Of a stretch of DNA of 64,000 nucleotides, positions 32,537-45,400 are shown piece by piece. A program made the position numbers and the translations under genes. The number at the start of each line of letters is the position of its first letter. The first letter of the stretch is position 1. This DNA is from Coffea arabica (Eukaryota; Streptophyta; Magnoliopsida; Gentianales; Rubiaceae): contig NC_092326.1 of NCBI RefSeq assembly GCF_036785885.1, positions 42,184,287 to 42,248,286 of the forward strand, written 5' to 3'. The notes under the pieces were generated by a model that saw only the letters and a list, made by a program, of their open reading frames with translations, was not told where the DNA came from and searched no databases.

Positions 32537-35500
32537 TTACTCCCAAATGAATCCACATGTTTTCATACTGGTATTTGTCAACTGTTCAAGTTCCTGAACT
32601 GCTTGGTTCACGCCATGAACAATCATTTTCTTTACCTGTTCCAGAAATGAATATTGAGTCAGACAGCACTAGGTGTTCCCATTTTAACACAATTACCCAA
32701 AAAATGATCCATAATCAAATAAATGGAAGACAGGCTGCTACCTCTAGCTTGTCTTCTCTGGCCTTGTGGTTCTTTGGAAGTCTCCTAAACTCCTCAGTCA
32801 ATCGAAGGCACTCATGTAAATTTTCCGGAGAAACGAAGTCTGCAGCAACTTTTGTACAAGACTGAAAGTGCCAAAGGAAAGTTCTAAGTTGAATGAATGC
32901 ATCAAAAGAATGAGCTAGAGGGGCAGATAATTTACCTTCAGATTCCGAACCTGATGTGGGCAACCTGCTGGAATAAAAACCGCCTCTCCAATTCTCTGCT
33001 CAAATGTCCAGGGCTCTATACCTAAAATGATTCAGATCATTTAGTAAAATGAAATAAAATGATTCAGACAGGAATAACAAGTAAATTTAATGTTTTGTTT
33101 AGTATTTCTTTATTTTCCTGTGGTGTGGAGTAAAAAGAGATGCTAATGCAATGGCGGATGCTAACCATATTCTTCCTTTAGCTTCCTTTTGTGTTCCATG
33201 GTAAGGTAGAACGACTGGTCATGAATTGGATGAATAACCTAAAAACATTATAAGGTTACCCAAGTGCACAAGTACATTATAAGGTTCTAAGAAAATAAAA
33301 TTTCCTTGTGTCAATGAAAGCTACCTGATCAACTGGACAGCAGTAAGTGTGCCTAAATTCTGTTGAATGTTTTACAAGATATTCTTTCAGTTTGGGTACA
33401 TCTTCTCTCCTGAAAATGTCCCACAGAGCACCACCTCTTTCATCTATATGTTCCATGGATGAAAAACTAGAACAAGGTTGTTCTTCTACACATTCTTCCA
33501 AGATATTTCCTGCTTTTTCACTCCTTTCAGATGCGTTCCCGTCTTTTATTACATCATGAAACATCCCAACCTGACAAACATTCTCTAAGCTAGAGCCATT
33601 ATTCAATTTCAAATTTCCAAAATGTTCTTTTTCATCCTGCGCTTCATGTTTCTTCTTCAAAGTCTCAATTGCAGAACGTTGCTCATCAGTTAATACTACT
33701 TCTGCTGTGTGAGTCAAAATATTTACCTGAAAAAGTTAGCATTAAAAGACATCAGCTTGCAATAAACCAATAATAATAATAATAATAAAGGCAAGGAAAT
33801 AGACAAAAGTTGCTTCTGAATTATGCATTATTCAGCAATCAAAAGGAAAGAAGCAAACACAGAAAAAAGGGAACAACAACATTTCAACTATGGAAACAGG
33901 TGAAGGTAATATGTTTTACTGGTCCATCAATCTATCAGCAGAGAGCTAACTTCAAAGCAAAACAAAAAGGTTCCACATAAAAGACCTCGCGACATGCTCT
34001 ATTGAAGACCAAATGGATTTAAAGATGCATAAGTAATCATTGTAGTTACAAGACAGAACTCAACAACTGATTTTCAAACATCACATCAGTTTGGTGTAGC
34101 ATAATTTTCTATGTAAAGCAATGCTCGTATCAGAAAAGAATACCCTATTAACCTAGCCTATTTTCCCAAAGTTTTTTTTGTCAATTAAGTACTGTACAGG
34201 TCCATCAGCATGAGGATATGAATCCTTGTTAAAAGGGGAAGGAAAAAGACTTGATGGAAAGACCGCACATATGTTGACATGTCCAGCACCTACCGCATCT
34301 GACATATCGCAATGAAGTTTGGTTACAGAATCCCCTCTTCCCAGTTCTTCTGCAAGTCCATATGCTATGTAAGTCTTTGGGCCTAGATCAGGTTTCAAGA
34401 CATGAGCAGGTAGCTTCACGGCCAAATTCAGGAAACCAACTCGCGGGTCTGTGTATTCTGGAAATGGCAATGCACTGATGAACTCATCACAATGCCGTGG
34501 CAAAAGGTCGTCAAATTTATCAGATGGTGGCCAGTCCTTGAGTTTGAGCATCTCAGGCCAAAAATTCTTATATGTTCTTCCTTCTATGTAACCCTTAAAA
34601 AACTTGCGGGTGCTGATTTCAACCTGCCAAAGGCATAAGTGTTAAAACAATATTAAAAGACAATGAAAATGCTTTCTGGACAGAAAACAAAGTATATTAT
34701 GGCATCCTACATTTAAACACTTCTTCAGACGAAAGCTAACAGGATAAAGCATGAAAATGGTAGAATTACCTCGCAACCTGCAAGGCAATCAATAGCCTTG
34801 ACTTCTGACATTTTTGTGCTGACACTTGAATCATTGTGCTCACACAATGCGCGCCACATAACCATCGGCTCCCAGCTTAATCTACTTGTCTGCTCAAGAA
34901 CATTCTGAACTATCACTGGTTCACCTCTAGCCCAGTGACTACGGAAGCGAAAAAGCTCCTCCTGCCTCATGACATCCAATGAATCTGGGCAGTACAAGTA
35001 GTTGTCACAAGACCCTTCTCTAAAAGCAGCTCTCCTTAACCTTTTAGGGTCAGATTCCTGGAGAATTGGCCATGAAATTGCATGCGTAGTTTTGCAATCA
35101 TCTAAAATTTTTTGTGCTCTGGCTTCCAAAGTTGAGATCCAATCTTCTTGAAGGAGATGCTTGAGCTCAAGCAGACAACTACCACAGCCACCCATTTCTC
35201 TTGGAGCACATGTTATACTTCCATTATCATTGGCAACCCATCTGATTACTGGTTCAACCTGGTCTCTTGCACGTTCCATATCCAAAGTTCCTGGCAGTGG
35301 ATCTCCACCATGCATATAATCATTGCCTTTATTCACATACTGGTAAAGTACTCTATCATGACTTCCTAAAAACTCATCTTTGCGTATCTCACGACAACAA
35401 TTAAGACAGAGCTCGTAGGAACACTTTGGACAACTTCGATGTAGATCAACTATTGAGGTCGAACAGTGATTGCTGTAAAGATGAAAAAGCCCTATTTATC

Positions 35501-37674
35501 TCCGTTACCAATCAGTTGAGAACAATATTCTCTTAGAGAAAAGATAATATACCAGTAGACATGTTCATCATCATAGTGAGTTGACCATCAGTTAAGAACA
35601 ATATTCTCTTAGTGAAAAGATAACGTACCAGTAGACACGCTCATCATCATAGAAAGTTGACCGTTTTACTTCAATTGAAAATGATGGTACCCCTGATGGT
35701 ACAATTTCTATCAGAAAAAAATTATATTGAAGCAAACAAATTCAAATTCTATTATCAAATATGCATACCTTGAATATGGGATTCCATTTCTAGCTCCTCA
35801 ATTTGCTCCTGATGAATTTGTTTTAAAATAGGGAGAAGTTGGTTGATTAGATAGTGAAGATGCCGAACCTTTTCTGAATCATCCAGATCTCTTTGTGATG
35901 TCTAACATAGAATTTGAATAAAACATCAGCCAGTATTTCAGAAACTACAAAAAAGATACGCTGTTAACTTCTAAAAAACCAACAAACCTTAATAAAGCCA
36001 CTTGAATGCAAGCATAAATTGCAATTGCAGTTTCTACTGCAATGTGGACATGTTTCTGAAACTTCTTCCTCGGACAACTCAGGATACCTACATTAAGACA
36101 AAAGTTTTCAGAAAAATAAGACATCCAAGTTATTATAGATTTCCGAAAAGAATGAACAAAAGATACCAATGCAAACATCTTTTTTTTTTTTTTTGAGAGT
36201 TGAATGAAGGCTAGCAAGTTACCATTGCTTAATGCATTGTATGCAGTAAACTTTCTCTTTACACTTCATGCAAGGGACAACTGTTACCCTGTCATTCCTC
36301 TGGCACTGATGACACTTCACATGCCGCTTTTTCTCTACCTGCTTTATGAACATTTCTGTTTATACAAGTTTTTCATCAAAAGAGAAAGTAATGAAAGAAA
36401 CAAAAGATGGGACTTACCTTGATGTTCCCATTTGACGATCTGTCCATACTTTTCCTATCACATATCGAAGCTGACTTCCAAGAAGAGGAAGATGAGGAAG
36501 GAGATGAGTTAACCGAAGAGCCTTTGCCATTGTTATCCTGTTTTCTTTTTATGTCCTTAATACTTCCCTTTGTCGGCACAGAAGTTGATCTGCTACCTCC
36601 TTTCACTGTAGCATAACTTGAGTAACTACTTACAGTGATTTCTTCAAATGATAAAACCACATCTTCTTCGTCATCTATCCATTCTCCAAAAAGATAATCG
36701 CCCTCAAAACTGAATTTCTTGTTTGTGGCACAGCGGTGTCGTGCAGAAATTCTTCTACTATCTGAGCTTTCAAATTCTTCTTCAGTTTTTTGAACATCTA
36801 CTTGAGCTGTTGATATCCTTGGCTTTTCCTTGCTTTCATTCCAGTCATCATCACTTCCATCCCCATTTCCTTTGGCAAAAAAATTGGATACAGAAACTTT
36901 TTTACTACTTGAACTATCAGAATTTCTCTCTGAGTTCTTCTTATCTGAGGTTCTTCCCTTAGGTGGGTGCTGAGCTACTTGTGCTTTGCCAATGGCTTTT
37001 CTGGAATTTAATTTATTCACATCACCTATATGCGTCCTCATTTTCTTTCCTTCACACATCCCTTTTTGAATAGATTCATTCTGAAGAAATTTATTCTTTT
37101 CAGAAGTGTTCGAACAATCTTTTGAATTTCTCTTGTCATCTGAAACTTCAAAATCTAAGGCCATTCTTTGCTGATTAATGGCAGTTTTGGTCATTGAGGA
37201 AGTTCCTGGACTGTCCTCTCTGTCTTCCTCTTCTTCTGATTCCTCTTGAAGCATGCAACCTTTTTTCTTGTTTGACAAACTAGGATGCCTCTTGGATGGA
37301 CCTCTGCCATCTAAGCATTTTCTCCTCCTTTTCTTTGACAAGATTCTCATGTTTCTTCGAGGTGATCCCAGATTGATCAGTTCATCAGAAAAATTTGTAT
37401 TTTCCACCGTACTTTCACTGCTTTGGCAACAACTAGGCTTTTTTGGATTTGCACCACCAGATAATTCGGTACATTGACATAGCTTGACTTGGTTTGAGGT
37501 CTCTTCCCCGTTGAGTAGTGTGACTCTGTTATCCTCCTCTTCATCTTCAAAACTCAGTACAAGCTTTCTCCTTTTGGGGAAACCAGGCCTTTTTCCAGAA
37601 CTCCCACGGACCATTTGGATTTCGTTATCAGCATATTGCCTTACACTTTCCTGCTTTGTAATCAACACAGCCAT
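32537..37674 (-). CDS. JmjC histone H3K9 demethylase, KDM3/JMJ25-like
   Basis: Twelve coding exons in transcript order: 37674-36418, 36338-36223, 36087-35988, 35901-35769, 35692-35629, 35472-34770, 34623-34294, 33726-33325, 33238-33166, 33021-32936, 32861-32742 and 32635-32537. All are in phase, giving 1160 aa. Residues 1-419 are low complexity with basic ([10 protein letters not shown]) and acidic ([11 protein letters not shown]) clusters. A RING-like zinc domain (about 428-486) has paired Cys from CHQC to CNCNLC. A second Cys cluster, [13 protein letters not shown], follows near 573. The JmjC domain (about 800-1105) keeps its Fe(II) ligands His895 and Asp897 (KLHCDMSD) and His1082 (AGCPHQV), so it should be active. 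Known members, such as Arabidopsis IBM1/JMJ25, remove H3K9 mono- and dimethylation from genes. The start ATG lies directly after a CAG acceptor, so the 5'-UTR is spliced. Which paralogue (JMJ25, 26, 27 or 29) is not resolved. Confidence 0.95.
35515..35666. repeat. 76-bp tandem duplication spanning an exon end and splice donor
   Basis: AACAATATTCTCTTAG recurs at 35521 and 35597. Each unit carries the minus-strand sequence GATGATGARCRTGTCTACTG followed by a GT donor. The upstream unit (35591-35666) is the true 3' end of the 64-nt exon. The other (35515-35590) is an intronic near-copy with its own GTATA donor. Confidence 0.85.
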
Positions 37675-38831
37675 CTGCACAGCAAATGCAAACAAAACAG
37701 GCTGAATAATCAATGCCAATGTCCAATATTTGAGTCCAAAAATGCAACAATGTAACTGAATGTAATACAAAACAACAAAGAACCAGTTAAACTGTATTAG
37801 TTATCAGACCCAAAAGTCCCTGCCACCCCCGGACTTCACCTCTCAAGACAATTCTTGAGTGACATATTCAAGCCCAGGGATAAATTGAAATGACTCTTCA
37901 TTGTTTCTAGCTCCTACTTTTAAAAAGTGAATCAATCTTTTTCTCAAAAGGATCAGAAGTAGTATGAAACTATGAAGTTACATTATTTATGCAAAGTCAA
38001 AATGCATGTGCCATGTTTGTGATTCATGTGCAGCAGACGGTGCAAATGACGCCCATCCAAGCAATTGCTTTTCTGACAGAAGTTTCAATATCAGATGCCG
38101 ATATTAATACCCTTGTAACAGCTCAAGTTCTCCTGCTTAGCAATCACACTGTCATCTTCTCGACCATGCAAGCAAATAAATAAATAAAAGCCTTAATTTT
38201 GAATGTAATCCCTTTCTTTTCAGCATTATCCCTGAGCTCAATAAATAAATACCCAAACATCCAAATTGATTATACCGCTAGATATCCAATCCAAAAGCCC
38301 TCCTTCCCAACACTAACCCACCACCCCAAAAAAAAAAAAAAAACCACAATAAAGAAACTAAAAGAATTGGAAGATACAGAGATTACATATATATTATTCA
38401 TAGAAATTCAAAAGTGCATGTGCGCATAAATGCATGTGCCATGAAGCTCAGCCTGACAATTACTTCAGACACAAATGAAAATGCAGAGAAGCAGCAAAAA
38501 AATTCACAAAAAAGAAACAAAATCTACATTGATTCCACTCCACGTCAGCACGACTCGGCCAATGGAATTTAACAAACATAACGTGTTATTATCGGCTAAA
38601 CAAACAAATAAAATCTAGCACAACCGAAATTCATCATTCCGATAGAAACAGAATCCAACTGATCAGCTCAACAAGAACTCAAAAAAACACCCACGTGCCG
38701 TAAAAATTCAAAGAACCCATGATGAAAACAAGCCCAAAAACCAGAAAAAAGTCATCATTCAACAGACTCTGATAAAGGGTCGTCGTAAATAAAGTCAGGT
38801 AATCAAAAAAAGCAAAAAAAAACTGACTGAC

Positions 38832-39100
38832 CTGATGAATCAAAATTTAGAAAAGACGATCAAAGGACAAACTTTGCATGGTAGGAAGTTGGGATTTTGA
38901 TGGAGAGGTGATCAGGTGTTGGGGGAGTCGGCGAACGGGACTGGACTGCAATTGGGATTTGGGTTGAAGTGAAAATTGAGATAAGTTGAAAAGGAAAAAA
39001 AAGAGAGAAAAAATTCGACGTCGTCGAGGTAGGAAAGAGAGATACTGCTAGAAATAAGAAGAGTCCAGCCAAAGCTGCAACAGAGAATAGAGGGAAAGAA
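38832..39100 (-). other. Probable 5'-UTR exon of the JmjC gene
   Basis: A good donor, CATCAG|GTCAGT, lies at 38832/38831, about 1.16 kb upstream of the acceptor that directly precedes the start ATG. The sequence to about 39100 on the minus strand is CT-rich, like a plant leader. The transcription start is not determined. Short frames in it are taken to be untranslated. Confidence 0.5.
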
Positions 39101-40258
39101 ACCGAACACTAGTCTGTATCTTTTCGCAATTAATTTGAGGTATTCTTCATTTTAAAAATTGCTATTATTTAATGAAATAAAAAATTATGCTTTTTCCTGT
39201 GGATTAGACGATCAGGCAAGCAGTCAGCAGTTCACAGTAGTATTAGCACTTTTTTTACTACCAAAAAAAAAAAAAAAAAAAAAACTTATACTATGTTGTT
39301 GTTAGGTAGGGGGAAAGAGAAAATCCATGCGTATCAATTTCTTGCCATGTGGGCTTTTCCCCCTTACATAATTATCTTTTTGAAAACAGCACCAAAAGCG
39401 GAGAGGTTTAGGGTGGAAATATTTGGTGGAGTTATTGATTTCCATTTATTGACACTAAAAGAATATTTTCTGGTAATTATTAGAGTTATGTAGAATTGTA
39501 AATTGCCACTCAAGTGTTAGATCTTTTGGTTTTTTTATTCAATAAAAAGCTAAAAGTACGTTTGATAAAATTAAAATATAAAATATAAAATATGAAATTT
39601 GAATTCATTAAATTATTGAATTATACATTTTAAGTGAGCGTATATCATATAATGTATAAGCGAATAATTTATCACTTATTTTTAGAGCAAATTCTGCGTA
39701 AAGAAAATCTATTATCACTTAATTAATTTTTTATTATTAAATGCGTTCAAATATGCTAAAATCTAAATTCATAAATGCTGAATTGAATTATTTGATTTAG
39801 TCGAAACTTATTATAGACCATTGGAGATGACCCGAATTTGCTAGATTTAGCATAAGATACCGGTACGTGAGCAAAATTTGTTTGGTACCCATCTCACAGA
39901 AACATTTAAATTGCTTAAACTATCCGAGGCAATTTGGACCTTTAACGACATTTTTAGGAAAAACAAAAACTTGTAGACAAAATTTCACAAAACAAAACAG
40001 ACATTGAAAGACGCTGAAAAGTATAGAACATTCCTCCCATGTGCAGGAGTATCTATGAACTGCTGTCACTTTGGTGGCGTTACAGAAAAAGGAGCTGGAT
40101 AAATGTGAAGCATTTTGCGATGGGAAAAACAAGTAAGAGGCGGCGGCATCCGTTCGGTCCCCGGTACACATATAAACTGCTGGTTTCCACGTGTCTTTTT
40201 TTTCTTTTCTTTCTTTCTACTCATGTTTCACGTTTTTCTTTTTGATTAATTGATTCTA
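39101..40258. other. Gene-free interval upstream of the JmjC gene
   Basis: It has an A-run at 39263-39284, the third copy of repeat family X (39549-39806), and otherwise nothing that can be supported. Confidence 0.45.
39549..39806. mobile_element. MITE-like repeat, family X copy 3
   Basis: It aligns by eye with 30452-30723 and 31317-31575 through GTTTGATAAAATTAAAAT, a TTATTGAATTAT segment, GCGTATATCATATAATG and TTATCACTTATTTTTA. It is the most diverged of the three copies. Confidence 0.6.
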
Positions 40259-41431
40259 GGGATAATTTCACGTACCGCCCCTGAAGTATCTGACAATTGC
40301 AGAGAGCTCCCCTCAGGTTTTAGAAATTATACCTAGTTCCCTTGCTTTTACTATTTAGGTAACAAAATAGACCCATCATGCTAGATTTTCTTTCAAATGC
40401 CCTAAATTACCCTTGTTCTATTAAAAAAAAAAACAAAAAGAAAACTAGTTTCCTCAATATTTTCTTCCAAATTTGCAACAATACCACCACCAAACAAACA
40501 CTTCAAACTCCAATGCCAAATCTAATTATTTTCAAACATGTGACAAACCCACCAAGCAAACAGTTTGAACAGTTTAAGAATTTCACCAGCTTCAAAAATC
40601 CCAACATCTGTCTTGTTATATCATTCCAGGCTAAATAGTTTTTGAAAATTTAATTCTCCCTTGACAATCAACAACCAAACTCACACTCTAAACTTCAATT
40701 CAATACCTCGCAATGTCGCAAAACAATAGTAGTCTAACCTACCACCACCAGTAGAACAATACTCCGACCTTCACAGAAATATATATTAACATCGTAAAAT
40801 AAAGTTAATCCATCCATAACAAAACCAAAACCAACAATATTAATCAAGTAAAGAAAATCAAATACATTTATTAATATCCTACACAAGTTTTTAGGATAAT
40901 AATCAACCCAACAATTTTCTCACTAATCCCTCCTCTTCCATGCTTGTTAGTTATCAATTGCATTAGTTATTTCGTTATCATCACTACAAGCATATTCATT
41001 TCTCTTTAGTTGATAATAAAATCTATTCCTACAAGTAAAATAATGTCATATTCCTCAAGTAAATAGAGATGGTTATGGTATGGTAAGTTATCATTAAGAT
41101 AAATAGAGATGTGGATATAGAGAAAAAGTAAGAGGAAAGGAAAGGTAAAGAGACAATAAGAGAAAAGAATTAATAAATAATCGTTGCTTACAAGAGTGAG
41201 AGACAGAGAGAGAAAGAAGAAATGACTGTTGGTGGAGAATAAAAGAGATAGGTTTTTTTTTTCTTTTTTCTTGGTTTTATTTAACATTTGCATCATAGTG
41301 TGAATTGTCTATTAAGTGAAGGATATTATAGCCATATTATCACACCAAGAAAGGTTAGTGTAATTCCTTAAATCTTAAGAGAGTTGAGTTAAATTGTCAA
41401 AAACCTCATGGGAGGTTTGTAAAATTATCCC
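40259..41431. mobile_element. Mutator-like MITE (1173 bp) with perfect 9-bp target duplication
   Basis: The ends are GGGATAATTTCACGTACC and, reverse-complemented, GGGATAATTTTACAAACC. Arms share CCTCAGG-like and TTTTAGAAAT/TGACAATT segments. The flanks are identical: TTGATTCTA at 40250-40258 and again at 41432-41440. A 9-bp duplication is the signature of the Mutator superfamily. The interior has no transposase. It shares termini and size with 11859-13042. Confidence 0.88.
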
Positions 41432-41440
41432 TTGATTCTA

Positions 41441-42402
41441 ATCAAAGTTACAAAGCCGCCCCAAGTTCATGACTAATTACTTGCCCTTTTAAAACATTGT
41501 CGTCGCATATGTGATTATTTGAAAAAAAATTAGTGTACGCGAATTGGATCAGAGTTACAGATGACTCGCTTTGAACCGTTTGATCCGGATGGTCGAACCG
41601 GTAACCCACTAAACCATGCAATTTTTTATGAACCCGACGGATTTTGGAAATTTTTCTAAAATTACCTTTTTGCCCAATATTTTAATCCGACCAGCCACAC
41701 CAACATAGGCATAACATGCTATCTAATAACTATGGTTCAAATACATATGCATGCTATCTAATCCCAATTTGAATTTATACTTCAATTTTTTGCAGATGCA
41801 AAACATGGCATGCATTTATGCTCACCAATGCAAGCACAGTTGTTTGTACGTGCAAAGTTGATCCAAATTTAAAATTAGTCATTTGAAAGTTGGCAACTTC
41901 TTTCTAAGTTTGTTATCTACAATCCAAAGCAAAAAGTGAGCATTTTTTAGCGTTCATCTAATCTCCTATCTGATTCAATTGAAAAGTACGAATTTTGAGG
42001 TAGACATGCCATCCGTACAAGACTGAATATAATTTTATTAATTTGATTTGATTAAACTATTCTCTTTTGCTATACAATGTATGGATAGGATATTTCAGTC
42101 ACACGGGATAGGGTCTCTGCATCCACACTGATTCGGCCCTTCTTTTTTTTTAAAAAAAAATAAATAAATAAATTTACTTCAGTAAAGTCATTCAAAATTT
42201 CTAAGCAGTGACACTAATTCTTGAAGAAACACAAAATGGAAATCTTGTTAATCTCTCTTCCGGTTAGCTCTAACAGGCCGAAGTGGACCTTTCAAGGGCT
42301 ATACAAGCTCAGAAATTCGCATAATTTACAGCATTACTCTCCTTAATGAAGATTTTTAAGTCTCATGTACAAAGAGGACATTCAGGTTTCTTGACGAACA
42401 TT
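41441..42402. other. Gene-free interval 3' of OSCA1
   Basis: The OSCA1 3'-UTR should lie at 42402 downward. A fragment at about 41545-41755, with AACCGGTAACCCACTAA and TAATAACTATGGTTC, resembles the hAT-like element at 57706-58515. Confidence 0.5.
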
Positions 42403-45400
42403 TTAAGGACGTCCTTTTTCTTGAAGATCCGGCAATGATGGCGAAGAGTCACCACTAACTTTGCTAGGGACAGGTGTGTTCCTCCGCGACTGCCGTTTTG
42501 TAGGCACCAGCACAGTTGCTTCCAACTTTTCAAAGATTTCATCCTCATCCTCATCATCATCATCTCCACCTTTGAAAACAGGATGAATATAAGCATTCTG
42601 GAGGTAGGCCTTCAAGTTCAGGTTTGGTTCTTTTGCCCGCTCCAGAGTATCTTTCATCATTGCTTCCTGTAAATGAAGCACAAAGATAGAGCACCGAGAC
42701 TTCAAATTCATGTCAAGAGGCTAAGAAAGAGAGTTTTTTAAAAAAAAAAAAAAAAAAAATCAAGCATTGAGTAAAATATTAGTGGATATAATGCGAAAAT
42801 CTGAAAATAAGCAAACCATTTCTTCTTCATTCTGCAAAAAGCTATTTGAATACTTGATTTACCATTTAGAGCATATAAATGGCGTCCAAAGCTACCTGTA
42901 AGGGATATCTGCGGAAAGCTGGTTCATAACGGCCTTTGCAGTATAAATGGAACGAAATGGTCAGAATTGGGAGCGCAAGAAGGAACGGTGTGGACAGAGC
43001 AGCATGCTTTGTACTCATCAGCCCCATTAGAAGTAGCTGCGAGATGACCATGGCAGAAATGATACGCCCATGAACATCTGGCCAAAAAGCTGCAGCACTT
43101 TCATACTCTTGATTATACACGTTTATGATCTGCAGAATTTTATAAAGGCTCTGTAAGAGAACTCTGGGCAAATGAAAGGCAAGCAGCATACAAGTTGGTT
43201 GTAACTTTAAGATGATGTTATTAGGTTAGTGAAACTTACATAGAAACGAATCCAGAATATATGAAGAAGATAATGCACATGCATGAACAACAAAATTCAT
43301 CTGTAAGAAAAAGAGGCCTTTGCCCAAGAGAAAAGTCAATGCCAGAAAAGAAATTTAACTTTCGTTCTTTCTTTTCCTCTTTTGATGAAGCCAAATTTCA
43401 AAATCAAATCCTCTTCACATTTTTGGCCAGCACATGGTTTTTGAGAAAAAGAATGTGGTGGTGTATGAACAATAAATTTCAACCTGTAAGAAGAGGAGGT
43501 CATTCCCCAAGATAAAAGTCGATGCCCAGAAAACAAACAAATTTTATGTTTCCTTTTTGCCTGGATAAACCCAAATTCTGAAGTCAAGTCTTAATATTTT
43601 TAATCAGCATAAAGTTTTCAAGGGGCAAAAAACAGAGCGAAAAAATGATTCCATAGACGGTCAAATGCTTAAATATGCTCACACAATACCGTACTCTTTA
43701 AATATGGACTCAAAGACTGACTCGCTAAGATCAAACTGTAATCCCAAATTCTTGGCAGAGACGTATAACATTGAGCTGCCTATCATTTAAAGCTCATGTA
43801 AACTATTTATGGATACATCTGCCTGAAAGATTACAAGCTTAGGCACCGAAATTCCACCCTTCACCAAGGTGGACTCATCCAAATATATGGTGTTTGTGCA
43901 CACTAACTCCAATTAATAGATAGCAGAGCATCAATTGGCTCAACATCAGGAGGCAAGTAATTACCTGATGACGAAACACAACATATGCCAGGCCAAAGAA
44001 AACCAGTATGAATGGAAGTAGAATTGGTGTCACGACAGCATACACAAGGCCTAGTAGAAAATAAAACTGTATTTGGGGTTCCCCAGTGTCGAAACCAAGA
44101 CTCCCAGGATCCATTGCTTCATCTCGGTCTTTCTCAGTCTTCACCATGAAAAAGTTCTTCAGGTGGAAAATTATCAAAGGCCTCACCCTTAAGATCTCTG
44201 CAGCGATACCAGCCCATCCATCAACCATTATATAAGTTATGAAAAAAGTTGCTTTCATTGGAATAGCCACACCAATTGTTTTTGGGATTCTGTAGTTTAA
44301 AAAAAAAAAATAGATTAAGCAAAATTCACCACATGGATAACAGAACGTGAAATATTTTCTAAAGCAAAAGCCCAGAAAGGTGCACCACAAAGTCAAAGGA
44401 TAAAGAAAGGCCATAAACTAAGTTCACCTCATAAAATCAAATTCCTCATAAATCTGAACATGCAGCTTTCAAATTTACAAAAAAAGTTCGAAAGTAAATG
44501 CAATAGGTTTGAGCTAACTTTAGATAAATCTTTTAACTGCACCCCCTAGGACAATATGCAAAATCCAGTCAAAAGTCAATCGCTTCATCAGTACCCCCAA
44601 CTGCATTTGAAGTGTTGCGCTTCAAATAAAAATGTTTGAAGAAATAATTTTTTAAGCTACTCATAAAAACTTAAAACAAATATTAATACGAAGTGGCAGA
44701 TTAGGCAAAGTTTTAAACCTACAATGATAAGATCTTTTAGTTCAAAAAAGTTCATGATCTAATAGCATTTTCCAGTCTGATTTGTCTAATTCAATATTTT
44801 AGTTTCCGGTAGGAGTACTTATCTGAACCAATATAGTGGAAAATGATCCATTAAGGTTTCAAAACTTTGACCTTTTGGTTGGAAAAAATTACATGCTACA
44901 GATGCTTTTTTTTTTTTTCTAATTTTCTTTTTTGGGGAAAAACTAAAAATGTTTTCTGATGAACTCTTTTTCTTTCCAATTAAAGCCAATACTTTGCAAG
45001 AACCCAAATGTTAGCATCACTACTTTCCAGCAAGTCTCTTGATCGCCAGTCACTCTACTTTTTAGGCCTCACTCATACTTTGGACTGATTAAAATGCATT
45101 AAAGATGCAAATTGTTGTCTCTTACAGTTTTTCTACTCGAGTTCAGCTATTTTACCTATAATTTCCATTCTCTCTCTCTCTCTCTAAATTTTCACATTAT
45201 TTAGCAATTAGTCAGACTAGTGTACCTTGCCTAATCAATTTGCATGTCTGGTGTAGAAGTTATTGGTCTCACTAACCAAACCACTTTGCTTTGCCTAAAT
45301 AGTCACATCAATATTCTTAACTTCATTAAACAAATCATGCATTAACTTCTCCCCAGTCATGCCCAAGTAAGATACTGAATGCAAAAGCTGAAATAGAAAA

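Noticed and set aside
34153-34293. In-frame extension after the JmjC exon ending at 34294
   Set aside because: It is intron read-through. Splicing at the GCG|GTAGGT donor to the exon at 33726 restores the conserved SDAVNILTH sequence.
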